Origin: Syntrophotalea acetylenica | GTDB taxonomy: Bacteria > Desulfobacterota > Desulfuromonadia > Desulfuromonadales > Syntrophotaleaceae | DNA: 64,000 nt | Assembly: GCF_001888165.1 (NCBI RefSeq) | Contig: NZ_CP015455.1 | Span: 124,001 to 188,000, forward strand | Reading direction: 5' to 3' | In this document: positions 1-8,948 of the stretch, piece after piece | How positions within the stretch are numbered: position 1 is the first letter of the stretch | How the letters are laid out: each line of letters starts with the position of its first letter | Position numbers and translations under genes: made by a program | The notes under the pieces: model-generated | What the model saw: only the letters and a program-made list of their open reading frames with translations | What the model was told of the DNA's origin: nothing | Database searches by the model: none

Positions 1-536
1 GCATCGCGGCGGTGGACAAGATAGACTCTGGAAGCGAAGCGGCTTAAAAACAGGGCTTCCTCCGCGGCAGTATCACCGCCACCGATCACCGCTACCGGCA
101 CATTGCGGAAAAATGCGCCGTCGCAGGTGGCACAATAGGACACGCCTCGTCCGACCAGTTCGTTTTCTCCGGGGATTCCGAGCTTGCGCGGTTCGGCGCC
201 GGTGGCCACAATCACGGCACGCGCCTGCAGGATTTTGTCATCGACCGTTACTTCCTTGCTTGCCCCCCTGTCACGCAGTGCCTGCGCCTGTCCCTGCACG
301 ATGTGCAAGCCGAATTCCTGGCAGTGTTCATGAAATCGCTGCATCAGTTCAGGGCCGTCAACACCGCCGGGAAATCCGGGATAGTTCTCAATCTTGGTGG
401 TCGTAATGACCTGTCCGCCGACCATCATGCTTTCGATCAATACTGTTTTCAGGTCGGCACGGGAGGCATACAGGCCTGCGGTAAGACCGGCCGGACCGCC
501 TCCGATAATCAACACATCATAAAGGGTATCCTGCAT
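1..536 (-). CDS. trxB: Thioredoxin reductase, N-terminal part (runs off the window)
   Basis: Reading the minus strand from the ATG at 536 gives 178 residues with no stop before the window edge. Residues 12-17 (GGGPAG) are the FAD dinucleotide-binding loop, C135 and C138 in CATC are the redox-active disulfide at the same numbers as in E. coli TrxB, and GGGDTA at 152-157 is the NADPH-binding loop. The enzyme passes electrons from NADPH through FAD to thioredoxin in the cytoplasm. An AAGGAG ribosome-binding site lies just before the start. The C-terminal part of the NADPH domain is outside the window. Identification is firm; a ferredoxin/flavodoxin-type NTR variant cannot be excluded without the rest. 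Confidence 0.95.
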   Translation of the reverse strand, partial: MQDTLYDVLIIGGGPAGLTAGLYASRADLKTVLIESMMVGGQVITTTKIENYPGFPGGVDGPELMQRFHEHCQEFGLHIVQGQAQALRDRGASKEVTVDDKILQARAVIVATGAEPRKLGIPGENELVGRGVSYCATCDGAFFRNVPVAVIGGGDTAAEEALFLSRFASRVYLVHRRD

Positions 537-623
537 CGTTTAACTCCTTGCGTGGACTTTTCCGGTCCATGGGACTGCTTTCAGGCATTTCGGCACAAAG
601 ATTCTCCAGCATGCGGCCATCCC

Positions 624-629
624 TATATA
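624..629 (-). promoter_or_regulatory. Possible -10 box for trxB
   Basis: A TATATA hexamer on the minus strand lies about 90 bases before the trxB start. No convincing -35 box is at the right distance. The rest of 537-810 holds nothing else I can recognise. Confidence 0.25.
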
Positions 630-810
630 GCACGCTGCTGCAAAAAAGGGAAACGCTTCGCCTTTCATCACGCAGCGTGGTGGCGTAATGAACTTTCTGT
701 CATTTTTGCACCTCTGATCCTCTTGCCTTCTCCCGGATGCGGCGCTAAGATGACCGCTTTGAATGTCGTTGTCGGCCTTTTGGCTTTTTGCAATTATTGG
801 GCAGGTTTCC

Positions 811-1278
811 ATGGCACGAAAAGGTAAAACCAGAAGCAAGTCCAAAAAATCATATTCGTTTTCGGGGGTCTTGTGCTGGGTCCTGTGTTTTTTGGCGTTG
901 CTGCTGGTTGTGGATCAGCTGGCGCTGCGTCTGCGGCTGTCATCGCCGTTGCTGCGGGAATTGCAGGACGGTTATCGCGAGTTTCGCAGCCGCCTGTCTG
1001 GGGCGCGCCCGCAACGGCCTCTGACCATTGAATCGATTATTGAAGAGGCCGATTCCCAAGGGGGGGGCGCTTCTGCCGAAGAGCCTGCGGGCAAAAGTTC
1101 CACCAATACGTCTCAAACACCGCCCCTGCATCCACGGTCGACGCCCGGTGCAGCTGATTACCAGGTAAAAACCCGACGTTACCTTTACGTTGATGCCGAC
1201 GGAGAGCTGCATTTTGCCGATCGGATGGAGGATATCCCCGTGTCTCTGCGCGACGGTGCCCAGCCGTTGCGGGATTGA
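811..1278 (+). CDS. Small single-pass membrane protein with DUF4124-like C-terminus
   Basis: 155 residues. A basic N-terminus (about eight Lys/Arg in the first 17 residues) is followed by one hydrophobic segment at about residues 20-40, so the protein is probably anchored with its C-terminus outside the cytoplasm. A low-complexity Ser/Gly/Pro/Thr linker leads to a C-terminal stretch with YLYVDADGELHFADR, which resembles the DUF4124 pattern (aromatic-x-W/V-D-x-x-G-x-x-H/F-x-D). Function unknown. I chose the ATG at 811 over the in-frame one at 763 because the basic run followed by a hydrophobic helix fits a membrane anchor. The gene contains an 8-G run that does not disturb its frame. Confidence 0.65.
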   Translation: MARKGKTRSKSKKSYSFSGVLCWVLCFLALLLVVDQLALRLRLSSPLLRELQDGYREFRSRLSGARPQRPLTIESIIEEADSQGGGASAEEPAGKSSTNTSQTPPLHPRSTPGAADYQVKTRRYLYVDADGELHFADRMEDIPVSLRDGAQPLRD

Positions 1279-1681
1279 TGCTGGCGCAAAAACCACTGCG
1301 CCGCGACATGTCATGCATGCCTTCGCACCTGAAAGACACCAGGACTTGCCTGATGCACTTTTTGACGGGTATTCAACCGCTTTCATCTTTTTTTGCGGAA
1401 ACGTCGTGTCCCTGTCTCCGCATGCCCTTGCGCAGGCCGAAAAGGTTTGCTTCCCCGGCCGAAAACTGTTAAGTTCGCTCCATTGTCATACATACATAAA
1501 TGAATGTATGCGCGGGGGCAAATCCATTGAGAATGCTTCATGGCAGCAGGCATGCCTGTCCCGATGGTGGCTGGATAAAATGGAACGATCCATGCAGAAA
1601 TGTCTGCCCGTGCATCCATCTTGAAAATTGACGATTATCCCGCTTTTCCCATAGCGATATTTTGACGTTAGGAGTTACACC
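1279..1681. other. 403-base intergenic region before the V-ATPase operon
   Basis: No credible gene. It holds an inverted repeat (1491-1510) inside a possible promoter (1483-1512), a perfect 12-base palindrome at 1547-1558, and a small hairpin (GCAGA/TCTGC at 1594-1598 and 1603-1607). The V-ATPase E subunit has a good AGGAG ribosome-binding site near 1670. Confidence 0.6.
1483..1512 (+). promoter_or_regulatory. Possible promoter with inverted repeat in its spacer, upstream of V-ATPase operon
   Basis: TTGTCA at 1483-1488 and TATGCG at 1507-1512 are 18 bases apart. Between and overlapping them lies a perfect 7-base inverted repeat, CATACAT-N6-ATGTATG (1491-1510). The half site ATACA/TGTAT also occurs in the RND-pump promoter at 52412-52425, but with a different spacing. 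The hexamers are weak matches, so this is tentative. Confidence 0.35.
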
Positions 1682-2287
1682 ATGGCCGAAGAACTCGACG
1701 CTTTTTTGTCCCGTATCCATGATCAGGGCATCCGCCAGGCCGAGCAGGAGGCGGAAAAGATTCTGGCCGAAGCCCGTGCCAGGGCCGAGCATACCGTAAA
1801 ACATGCGGAATTGAAGGCGGAGAAAATCCTTGCGCAGGCCGAAAAAGACGCGAGCCTGATGGTCTCTCACGGCAGGACCACCCTCAAGCAGGCGGCTCGC
1901 GATGTGCTTCTGGGGCTGCGCCAGCAGATGCAGGAGCGGATGCAGACGGTCGTCAGGACGTTCGTCGGTCAGGTTCTCGATACGGAGAAAACTGCCGAAA
2001 TTTTAAGCGATCTGATCCGGGAGTATGTCAAAACAAACGGCAATGTGGCCGATATCAATGCCCTTGTGCCGCCCGGGCAGATCGAGACCCTGGAAAAAAC
2101 CTTGCGAGCGGCGGTCGCTGAAAGTTTTCAGGGAAACATCGACATCCAGCCTCTGCCTTCCTTGTCGCAGGGATTCAAGCTGCATATCCAGGATCACCAG
2201 GTGACTTTCGATTTCAGTGACGAAGCGCTGGCGGAGGCTCTTGGCACACTGCTGCAACCGCAGCTCAACGCCCTGATACGCGACTAG
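1682..2287 (+). CDS. atpE: V/A-type ATPase subunit E (peripheral stalk)
   Basis: 201 residues. The N-terminal half (about 15-110) is a charged Ala/Glu/Lys/Arg-rich coiled coil and the C-terminal half is a globular domain, as expected for the E subunit, which pairs with another stalk subunit to hold the A3B3 head against rotation. It is the first gene of a seven-gene operon, only 11 bases before the next gene. There is an AGGAG site upstream. No separate G/H stalk partner is recognisable in the window. The assignment rests on domain shape plus its invariable neighbours. Confidence 0.88.
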   Translation: MAEELDAFLSRIHDQGIRQAEQEAEKILAEARARAEHTVKHAELKAEKILAQAEKDASLMVSHGRTTLKQAARDVLLGLRQQMQERMQTVVRTFVGQVLDTEKTAEILSDLIREYVKTNGNVADINALVPPGQIETLEKTLRAAVAESFQGNIDIQPLPSLSQGFKLHIQDHQVTFDFSDEALAEALGTLLQPQLNALIRD

Positions 2288-2298
2288 GGGCCAATTCC

Positions 2299-2877
2299 AT
2301 GGCGACGCAATACTACTATCTCATCACCTCTTTGCCCATGCTGCGTTTCGACGCGCCGGCGCCTTTTTCTTCAGCACGGTTTGTGCAAATGGTTGCCGAG
2401 CATGCGGGAAGGAAACTCGCGGAAGACCTCGGCGGACTCGACCTGTTGCCCTCCGGGCGTTGCAGCTGGGCCGCGGAGCGCTTCTGGAATGAGCGGGAAA
2501 CCTACATCCGCAACTATCTTCTGCGCCACAGGACGGCGGATTCCGTCGAAACCGCTCGCTGGCTGCGGCCCTGCAAGGAGGTTTTTCCGGGACTCGATCA
2601 CCAGATCAAGGAGGCCCTTGTAGCCGACAGTCCCCTTGAACGCGAACGTCGTCTCGATCTGCTGCGCTGGCAGATGCTCGATGAAGTGTTGCTGGGTCGC
2701 GAGTTCACGGCCGATGCTTTGATCGTCTACCGGGTGCGTTTGCTGCTTGTGGAAAAATGGCAGCGCCATGCGGTGGATAAAGGTCTGAAAACACTCGATG
2801 CCCTGGTCGACAAGGCGATAACCCAGGCACGCGCAAAGCGCACGGCTATGGAGACGAACCAACAGGACACTCTATGA
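2299..2877 (+). CDS. DUF2764 family protein of bacterial V-type ATPase operons
   Basis: 192 residues starting with MATQYYYLITSLPML, the hallmark N-terminus of the DUF2764 family. This family sits between subunits E and A in V-type ATPase operons of Chlamydia, Bacteroidetes, spirochetes and some delta-proteobacteria, which lack a recognisable subunit C. It is thought to take the place of subunit C at the junction of rotor axle and membrane ring. The C-terminus is a helical, Arg-rich tail. The stop codon overlaps the ATG of subunit A (ATGA), which indicates translational coupling. The equivalence with subunit C is inference from gene order. Confidence 0.85.
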   Translation: MATQYYYLITSLPMLRFDAPAPFSSARFVQMVAEHAGRKLAEDLGGLDLLPSGRCSWAAERFWNERETYIRNYLLRHRTADSVETARWLRPCKEVFPGLDHQIKEALVADSPLERERRLDLLRWQMLDEVLLGREFTADALIVYRVRLLLVEKWQRHAVDKGLKTLDALVDKAITQARAKRTAMETNQQDTL

Positions 2878-4635
2878 CTACGCAAACAACCCATGAAAAA
2901 ATCGCGACCGGGGATCGTAAAACCGGTCGTGTTGTCGGTGTCAACGGCAACCTTGCCAGCGTGCGCTTTGACACTACGGTCATGCAAAACGAAGTCGCTT
3001 ACGTGTTGGTCGGAAAAGACCGCCTCAAGGGCGAGGTCATCCGTGTGCGCGGCCAGGAAGCCGACGTGCAGATTTTTGAGGACACCCGAGGGATCACCGT
3101 TGGCGATGCGGTGACTTTTTCCGGCGAGCTGCTTTCCGTGCAACTCGGTCCCGGACTGTTGACCCGCGTTTTTGACGGCCTGCAGAATCCTCTGCCGCAG
3201 CTGGCGGAAGTCTCCGGATTTTTTCTGCAGCGCGGTCTCTATCTGGAGCCGCTGGATCACGAGCACCAGTGGCCGTTTACCCCCGGGGTCGAAGCAGGTC
3301 ATACGGTCAGGGCCGGAGATGCGGTAGGAACGGTTCCGGAAGGACCGATCCTGCACCGCATCATGGTGCCTTTCGGCTGGACCGGCAGCTGGCAGTTGAC
3401 CTGGGTGGCGCCATCCGGCTATCTGGCGGTCGATGCCCCGGTGGCGCGTGCCAGCAACGGTCGCGAGGAGCGGGAAATCACCATGGTGCAGGCCTGGCCG
3501 GTGAAGATTCCCATTGCGGCCTATCGTCAGAAACTGCTGCCCACAGAGCCGCTGGTGACCCAGACCCGCGCCATCGACACCTTTTTTCCGGTTGCCAAAG
3601 GGGGCACCTTCTGCATCCCCGGCCCGTTCGGTGCCGGCAAGACCGTTCTGCAGCATGCCTTGTCCCGCCACTCCGAAGTCGATGTGGTGATCGTGGCCGC
3701 CTGCGGCGAGCGTGCCGGCGAGGTGGTCGAGATTCTGACCGAGTTTCCGGAACTCGAGGATCCCCGCACCGGCCGCAGTCTGATCGACCGCACCATCATC
3801 ATCTGCAACACCAGTTCCATGCCTGTGGCCGCCCGCGAAACCTCCATTTACACATCGGTTACCCTGGCGGAGTATTACCGCCAGATGGGGCTGCATGTGT
3901 TGCTGCTGGCGGACTCCACGTCGCGCTGGGCACAGGCACTGCGGGAAATGAGCGGCCGGCTGGAGGAAATCCCCGGCGAGGAAGCATTTCCCGCCTATCT
4001 CGAAACGCGCATTGCGCAGTTCTACGAACGTTCCGGGCTGGTGGAGCTGAACGACGGCAGCGTCGGTTCGGTCACCATCGGCGGGGCTGTCAGCCCGGCG
4101 GGGGCAACTTCGAAGAGCCGGTGACCCAGGGCACCCTGAAAGTGGTTGGCGGGTTTCTGGGCCTGTCGCGCGACCGCGCCAACGCCCGCCGTTATCCCGC
4201 CATCCATCCCCTGGACAGCTGGAGCCAGTACAAATCCGTGGTACATCACGAAACAGTCGGGCGCGCCCGGGATATTTTGCGTCAGGGGAATGAAATCCAC
4301 CAGATGATGAAGGTCGTAGGGGAGGAAGGTACTCCGGTGGAAGACTTCACCGTGTACCTGAAAAGCGAATTTCTCGACGCGGTCTATCTGCAGCAGAACT
4401 CCTTTGACGATGTCGACGCCGCCTGCTCGGCCGAGCGGCAGAGCTATGTCTTCAAAAAAGTCCTGGCCGTCCTTGAAAGGGAATTTCCTTTTGCCAGCCA
4501 CGCTGAGGCGCGCACCTTTTTATGAACCTGCGGCAGCGTTTTATCGACTGGAACTACACGCCCTGGGGGGGCAAGGCTTTCAAAGAGGGCGAGAAGAACA
4601 TCGATGCCTTCCTGGAGGAAAAGAGGACCGCATGA
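2874..4635 (+). CDS. atpA: V/A-type ATPase catalytic subunit A, with two apparent frameshifts
   Basis: This is the catalytic subunit that binds and hydrolyses or makes ATP. The P-loop GPFGAGKT is at residues 250-257, after the A-specific insertion (about 115-190). The reading frame breaks twice. At the 5-G run 4100-4104 one G appears to be missing ([17 protein letters not shown] is restored by adding it). At the 5-T run 4517-4521 one T appears to be missing, after which the frame continues from 4522 through [16 protein letters not shown] to the TGA at 4633-4635. With both bases restored the span encodes exactly 587 residues, the normal length for the family. The C-terminal TGA overlaps the ATG of subunit B. 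As written in this sequence the gene would stop at 4124, before the C-terminal helical domain. Sequencing error is more likely than inactivation because the rest of the operon is intact. Confidence 0.93.
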
Positions 4636-5957
4636 AAAAGCTCTACCAGCATATCGTCAACATCAGCGGCAACGTCATCACCGTAAAGGCTCCCAATGTA
4701 GCCTATGGTTCTCTGGCGGAAGTCGTCAGTCCGGGCGGCAGCTCGCTTGGTCAGGTCATCCGGCTGGAGGGCGACATGGTGTCGCTGCAGGTTTTCGCCG
4801 GCAGCCGCGGCATTACCACCGACAGTCTGGTACGGTTTCTTGGCCGGTCGATGCGCGTATCCGCCTCCAATGGCCTGCTCGGTCGGGTGTTCAACGGCTC
4901 GGGACTGCCGCGTGACAACCGTCCGCCCCTGCAGGACAACGAAATCGAGATCGGCGGCCCTTCGGTCAATCCGTCCAAACGCATCGTGCCGAAAAACATG
5001 ATCCGTACCGGCCTGCCGATGATCGATGTTTTCAATACTCTGGTAGAAAGCCAGAAACTGCCGATTTTTTCGTCTGCCGGCGAGCCTTACAATGCGCTTC
5101 TGGCGCGCATCGCCATGCAGGCCGAGGTGGATATCATACTGGTTGGCGGCATGGGTCTCAAGCACGATGACTACCTGTTTTTACGCCATACCCTGGAAGA
5201 ACACGGCGCCCTGTCCCGATCGGTGCTGTTTATCCACACCGCCTCCGACCCTATCGTGGAGTGCATGCTGGTGCCGGATATGACCCTGGCCGTCGCCGAG
5301 CATTTCGCCGTCAACGAAAACAAACGGGTGCTGGTGCTGTTGACCGACATGACCAATTTCTGCGACGCCATGAAGGAAATCTCGATTACCATGGAGCAGA
5401 TTCCCGCCAACCGAGGCTATCCCGGTGATCTGTACAGCCAGTTGGCTTCGCGTTATGAAAAAGCCGTCGATTTTGATGGCGCCGGTTCGGTTACCGTACT
5501 GGCCGTAACCACCATGCCCGGCGACGATGTCACCCACCCGGTGCCGGACAACACCGGCTACATCACGGAGGGGCAATTTTATCTGAAAAACGGGCGTATT
5601 GAACCCTTCGGTTCCCTCAGCCGACTCAAACAGCAGGTCAACGGTGCGACTCGCGCCGACCATCGCGCCCTGATGGACACCATGATCCGCCTGTATGCCG
5701 ACTGCCGCGAAACCCAGGAGAAGCAGGCCATGGGCTTCCGCATGTCGGAATGGGACAGCAAACTGCTGAAGTATGGGAAGCTGTTCGAAAGCCGCATGAT
5801 GGATCTGGCGGTAAACATTCCGCTGGAACAGGCTCTCGATACGGGATGGGAAATCCTGGCGGCCTGTTTCGATCCCGCGGAGACCGATATCAAATCCGAG
5901 CTTGTATCGACCTTCTGGCCGAAACGGACTGGCGGACGGGCCGCGGATAAAGGGTGA
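4632..5957 (+). CDS. atpB: V/A-type ATPase subunit B (non-catalytic nucleotide-binding)
   Basis: 441 residues from the ATG at 4632, which overlaps the stop of subunit A. It is homologous to subunit A, but where a P-loop would be it has [12 protein letters not shown], the degenerate sequence typical of the non-catalytic B subunit. Other family landmarks are [32 protein letters not shown] and [16 protein letters not shown]. It alternates with A in the hexameric head. Intact. Confidence 0.96.
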   Translation: MKKLYQHIVNISGNVITVKAPNVAYGSLAEVVSPGGSSLGQVIRLEGDMVSLQVFAGSRGITTDSLVRFLGRSMRVSASNGLLGRVFNGSGLPRDNRPPLQDNEIEIGGPSVNPSKRIVPKNMIRTGLPMIDVFNTLVESQKLPIFSSAGEPYNALLARIAMQAEVDIILVGGMGLKHDDYLFLRHTLEEHGALSRSVLFIHTASDPIVECMLVPDMTLAVAEHFAVNENKRVLVLLTDMTNFCDAMKEISITMEQIPANRGYPGDLYSQLASRYEKAVDFDGAGSVTVLAVTTMPGDDVTHPVPDNTGYITEGQFYLKNGRIEPFGSLSRLKQQVNGATRADHRALMDTMIRLYADCRETQEKQAMGFRMSEWDSKLLKYGKLFESRMMDLAVNIPLEQALDTGWEILAACFDPAETDIKSELVSTFWPKRTGGRAADKG

Positions 5958-5961
5958 TCGC

Positions 5962-6573
5962 ATGGCCAAGATCAAACTGACCAAAACGGAACTGAAATCC
6001 CAGCGTGAGGCCCTGCAGCGCTACCGGCGCTATCTGCCGACCCTGCAGCTGAAAAAACAGCAGCTGCAAATGGAGGTGCGGGAAGTGCAAATGACCATGC
6101 AGCGTCTGGACCTGGAATCGGCGTCTGTCGAGGAGGGGGTTGGTCAGTGGGCGGAACTGCTCGCGGCCGCTTCGGCGGATCAGCTGGCCGACCTGTTCGA
6201 TGTCGATCAGTGGCGCACCTCTTCCAGAAACATCGCCGGGATCAATATCACCGTTTTTGAAGAACTGATCATGGACGAGACGGAGTGCGACCTGTTCCTC
6301 GCTCCGCAGTGGCAGGAAGCACTGCTCAAGGCGGTAAAACAGCTGACGGTGTTGCGCCTGAAACGGCAACTGCTGGAGGAACAGCGTGACGCGCTGGAAA
6401 AGGAGTTGCGAGCGACCTCCCAGCGTGTCAACCTTTTCGAAAAAGTCAAGATTCCTGAGGCTATCGAAAATATAAGAAAAATCAGGATCTGCCTGGATGA
6501 TCAGCAAACCACCGCAGTGGGTCGCGCCAAAATCGCCAAGGGCAAGTGCGCTGCACGCACCGTCGCCAACTGA
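5962..6573 (+). CDS. atpD: V/A-type ATPase subunit D (central rotor axle)
   Basis: 203 residues. KIKLTKTELKSQREAL near the N-terminus is typical of subunit D, and both ends are long helices, which form the antiparallel coiled coil that turns inside the A3B3 head. The C-terminal helix carries the usual N-L-F-E-K-V-K-I-P pattern. Start chosen at 5962, five bases after the stop of subunit B, with GGTGAT upstream. No separate subunit F, the usual axle partner, is found. Confidence 0.95.
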   Translation: MAKIKLTKTELKSQREALQRYRRYLPTLQLKKQQLQMEVREVQMTMQRLDLESASVEEGVGQWAELLAAASADQLADLFDVDQWRTSSRNIAGINITVFEELIMDETECDLFLAPQWQEALLKAVKQLTVLRLKRQLLEEQRDALEKELRATSQRVNLFEKVKIPEAIENIRKIRICLDDQQTTAVGRAKIAKGKCAARTVAN

Positions 6574-6608
6574 GACATTCGCCACCCCATTTCGAGTCGG
6601 GATCCATT

Positions 6609-8390
6609 ATGATCGAACCAATGAAAAAACTGTCCCTGGTCTGTCTGGAAGAGCACCGTGAGCAGACCATCGAGCAACTGGCGGAACTCGGCACCGTGCA
6701 TGTTCATCCGGCGCAGCCACCCGACTCCGTACAGCTGGCCAGCCTGCGCAACAGGCATGGGCGTCTGGCGCGAGCCATGGCCGTTCTTGATAACATCGCC
6801 CCCGATGACCGTGCCGCCATCTGTGGCCAGAGTCCCGATGCCGAGGAGCTTTGCGCTTCGGTGATGGAGGCCACCGCCGAATGCAATACGCTCCAAACGC
6901 GCATCGACGCTCTGCATCTCGAACTCCAGGAGCTGCAGCCATGGGGTGATTTCGATCCAGAGACGATTGCCGCCCTGCGCAAGAACAACCTTGTTGTGGC
7001 CTTCGGAAAAAGCGCGGCCGGCCATCTGCCGGAGCTTCCGGAAGGCGCGGTTCTGCACAAAACGGCTACCTTCGGTCGTCAGGATTACTTCGTGGTGGTT
7101 GCCCCCGCGGGCACCACCTTGCCATTCACGCCGTTGCCTGTTTCGCAAACAACCAGTGCCCGGGAGTTGCGCAAGCAGCTGGCGGACAGCGAGCAGGCCC
7201 TGGCCGAGCAACACAGCCTGCTGGCCGCATTGACCAGCTGCAGCGCGGTGCTGCACGACGAACTGCGGCAGCTCGAGGCTGAAATCGCCCATTGTGTGGC
7301 CCGTGACGGGATGGGGCAAAAAGGCCGGCTGGCTTATCTGCAGGGCTACATTCCCGTCAACAAGGTCGACAGCCTGCGCGAAGCGGCGCGCCGCCAGGGC
7401 TGGGCCCTGCTGCTGAGCGATCCGGACCGGGCCGACAGATGCGTGCCGACGCTGGTCAGGCTGCCGCGCTGGGTCGAGCCGATCCGGCTGGTTTTTAAAA
7501 GCCTGGGCGTGATACCCGGCTACCACGAGATCGACATCAGCGCCTGGTTCCTGATCTTTTTCTCGCTTTTTTTCGCTATTCTTATCGGCGATGCCGGTTA
7601 CGGAGCCGTGTTTCTGGTCGCTACCGTTGCCCTGCGGAAAAAATTTCCCAAAGCTCCGGCGCAGCCCTTCTGGCTGTTCGGTGAACTGGCGGTCTGCACC
7701 ATTGTCTGGGGCGTTTTGTCCGGAACCTATTTCGGCTGGACCGGCGGCGGCAGAAACATTGCCGTGCTGGAGGCGTTGACCGACAGCATCCAGGTGCAGA
7801 AACTGTGTTTTCTGATCGGCGTGATTCACCTGGCCATCGCGCATATCTGGAATGCCCTGATGATCGGCTGGCGGGTACGGGCTATCAGCGAACTCGGATG
7901 GGTGCTGATTTTCTGTGGAAACTTTTTTCTGGCGGGACAGATGGTGCTGGGTCAGCAGGTGGCTCCGGGACTGCTCTGGTGGCTGTATGGTCCCGGGGCG
8001 CTGGCGGTGGTGCTGTTTTCCAGACCCAGCTTCAATCCGTTCAAGGCCGTTGCCGGCGGGCTGGGTTCGCTGGCCATGAACATCATCAACAGCTTCGTCG
8101 ATCTGGTTTCATACATTCGCCTTTTCGCCGTCGGCGCCGCCACCGTCGCCGTCGCCCAGAGTTTCAACAGCATGGCTCTCGGTATGCAGATGCATCCGCT
8201 TCTCAAGGGGCTGGCGGTTGCCGTAATCCTGTTGCTCGGTCACGGGTTGAACATCGTACTATGCGCCATGAGTGTGCTGGTACACGGCATCCGGCTCAAC
8301 ATGCTGGAATTTTCCGGCCATCTGGGTATGGAATGGGCCGGCGTGCCTTACCGGCCGCTGGCAAAGCCCTCGCGTCGCAAACAGTCCTGA
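6609..8390 (+). CDS. atpI: V/A-type ATPase subunit I (membrane stator, a-subunit-like)
   Basis: 593 residues. The N-terminal half is soluble and partly coiled. From about residue 310 there are seven or so membrane segments (for example the GYHEIDISAWFLIFF region and ILIGDAGYGAVF). The helix with SYIRLFAVGAATVAVAQS carries the essential stator arginine next to the rotor glutamate. Subunit I forms the ion half-channels and anchors the stalks. Start at 6609 (MIEPMKK) fits the conserved N-terminus. Intact. Confidence 0.94.
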   Translation: MIEPMKKLSLVCLEEHREQTIEQLAELGTVHVHPAQPPDSVQLASLRNRHGRLARAMAVLDNIAPDDRAAICGQSPDAEELCASVMEATAECNTLQTRIDALHLELQELQPWGDFDPETIAALRKNNLVVAFGKSAAGHLPELPEGAVLHKTATFGRQDYFVVVAPAGTTLPFTPLPVSQTTSARELRKQLADSEQALAEQHSLLAALTSCSAVLHDELRQLEAEIAHCVARDGMGQKGRLAYLQGYIPVNKVDSLREAARRQGWALLLSDPDRADRCVPTLVRLPRWVEPIRLVFKSLGVIPGYHEIDISAWFLIFFSLFFAILIGDAGYGAVFLVATVALRKKFPKAPAQPFWLFGELAVCTIVWGVLSGTYFGWTGGGRNIAVLEALTDSIQVQKLCFLIGVIHLAIAHIWNALMIGWRVRAISELGWVLIFCGNFFLAGQMVLGQQVAPGLLWWLYGPGALAVVLFSRPSFNPFKAVAGGLGSLAMNIINSFVDLVSYIRLFAVGAATVAVAQSFNSMALGMQMHPLLKGLAVAVILLLGHGLNIVLCAMSVLVHGIRLNMLEFSGHLGMEWAGVPYRPLAKPSRRKQS

Positions 8391-8433
8391 CAGCCGTCAG
8401 ATCTTATTCCGTCTTATCGAAGGAGAACCCAAC

Positions 8434-8886
8434 ATGAGTCCAGAAATCGCTCTTTCCCTCGCAAATTCCGGCGCAGCAGCGGCTTTTGCACTGGCTGCCA
8501 TCGGTTCGGCGCTGGGCACCGGGGCCGCCGCCATGGCCGCCATCGGAGCCTGGAAGAAGTGCTATGCGCAAAGCAAGGCCGCCCCGTTTTTGCTGGTCGC
8601 CTTTGTCGGCGCTCCTCTGTCGCAAACCATTTACGGCATGATTCTGATGAATACCATCAAGGGTGCCGCCGGTTCCACGCCCGGCAATTGGCCAGCCAGC
8701 CTGTTCGCCGGCATTCTGGGCGGCATTGCAATGGGCCTGTCATCCTGGCTGCAGGGTCGCGCCGGTGCCGGCGCTTCGGATGCCCTGGCGGAAACCGGGC
8801 AAGGATTCGGCAATTACCTCATGGCCCTCGGCGTTATCGAGACCGTGGCGCTGTTCGTGATGGTGTTTATCGGCGGATCTCTGTAA
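8434..8886 (+). CDS. atpK: V/A-type ATPase subunit K (rotor ring proteolipid), with Na+-site residues
   Basis: 150 residues and four membrane helices, that is, a duplicated c-subunit hairpin. Only the second hairpin carries the ion-binding carboxylate (E136 in LGVIETVAL). Compared with Enterococcus hirae NtpK (T64, Q65, Y68, Q110, E139), this protein has S63, Q64, Y67, Q107 and E136. Spacings are identical and the only side-chain change is Thr to Ser. In NtpK these residues coordinate Na+, so Na+ coupling is predicted here. An AAGGAGA ribosome-binding site precedes the ATG at 8434. Last gene of the operon. Family assignment is firm; the ion is inferred. Confidence 0.95.
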   Translation: MSPEIALSLANSGAAAAFALAAIGSALGTGAAAMAAIGAWKKCYAQSKAAPFLLVAFVGAPLSQTIYGMILMNTIKGAAGSTPGNWPASLFAGILGGIAMGLSSWLQGRAGAGASDALAETGQGFGNYLMALGVIETVALFVMVFIGGSL

Positions 8887-8899
8887 ACCGGCCCCACCC

Positions 8900-8942
8900 C
8901 CCCCTGCCCGGCTCCGTTTTTTCGCTGTCGCCGGGCAGGGGG
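8900..8942. terminator. Bidirectional terminator-like hairpin between atpK and nitrilase gene
   Basis: Perfect 13-base arms at 8900-8912 and 8930-8942 with a 17-base loop that contains a T run. It lies between two convergent genes and so can serve both strands. There is no T tract directly after the stem on the + strand. Confidence 0.6.
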
Positions 8943-8948
8943 AATCGC

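Noticed and set aside
1383-1619. 78-codon open frame on the minus strand upstream of the V-ATPase operon
   Set aside because: No ribosome-binding site and no recognisable sequence; it covers the promoter-like region.
4100-4104. Programmed frameshifting in the V-ATPase A gene
   Set aside because: There is no slippery heptamer with a stimulator, the same kind of break occurs in four unrelated genes, and the family is not known to use it.
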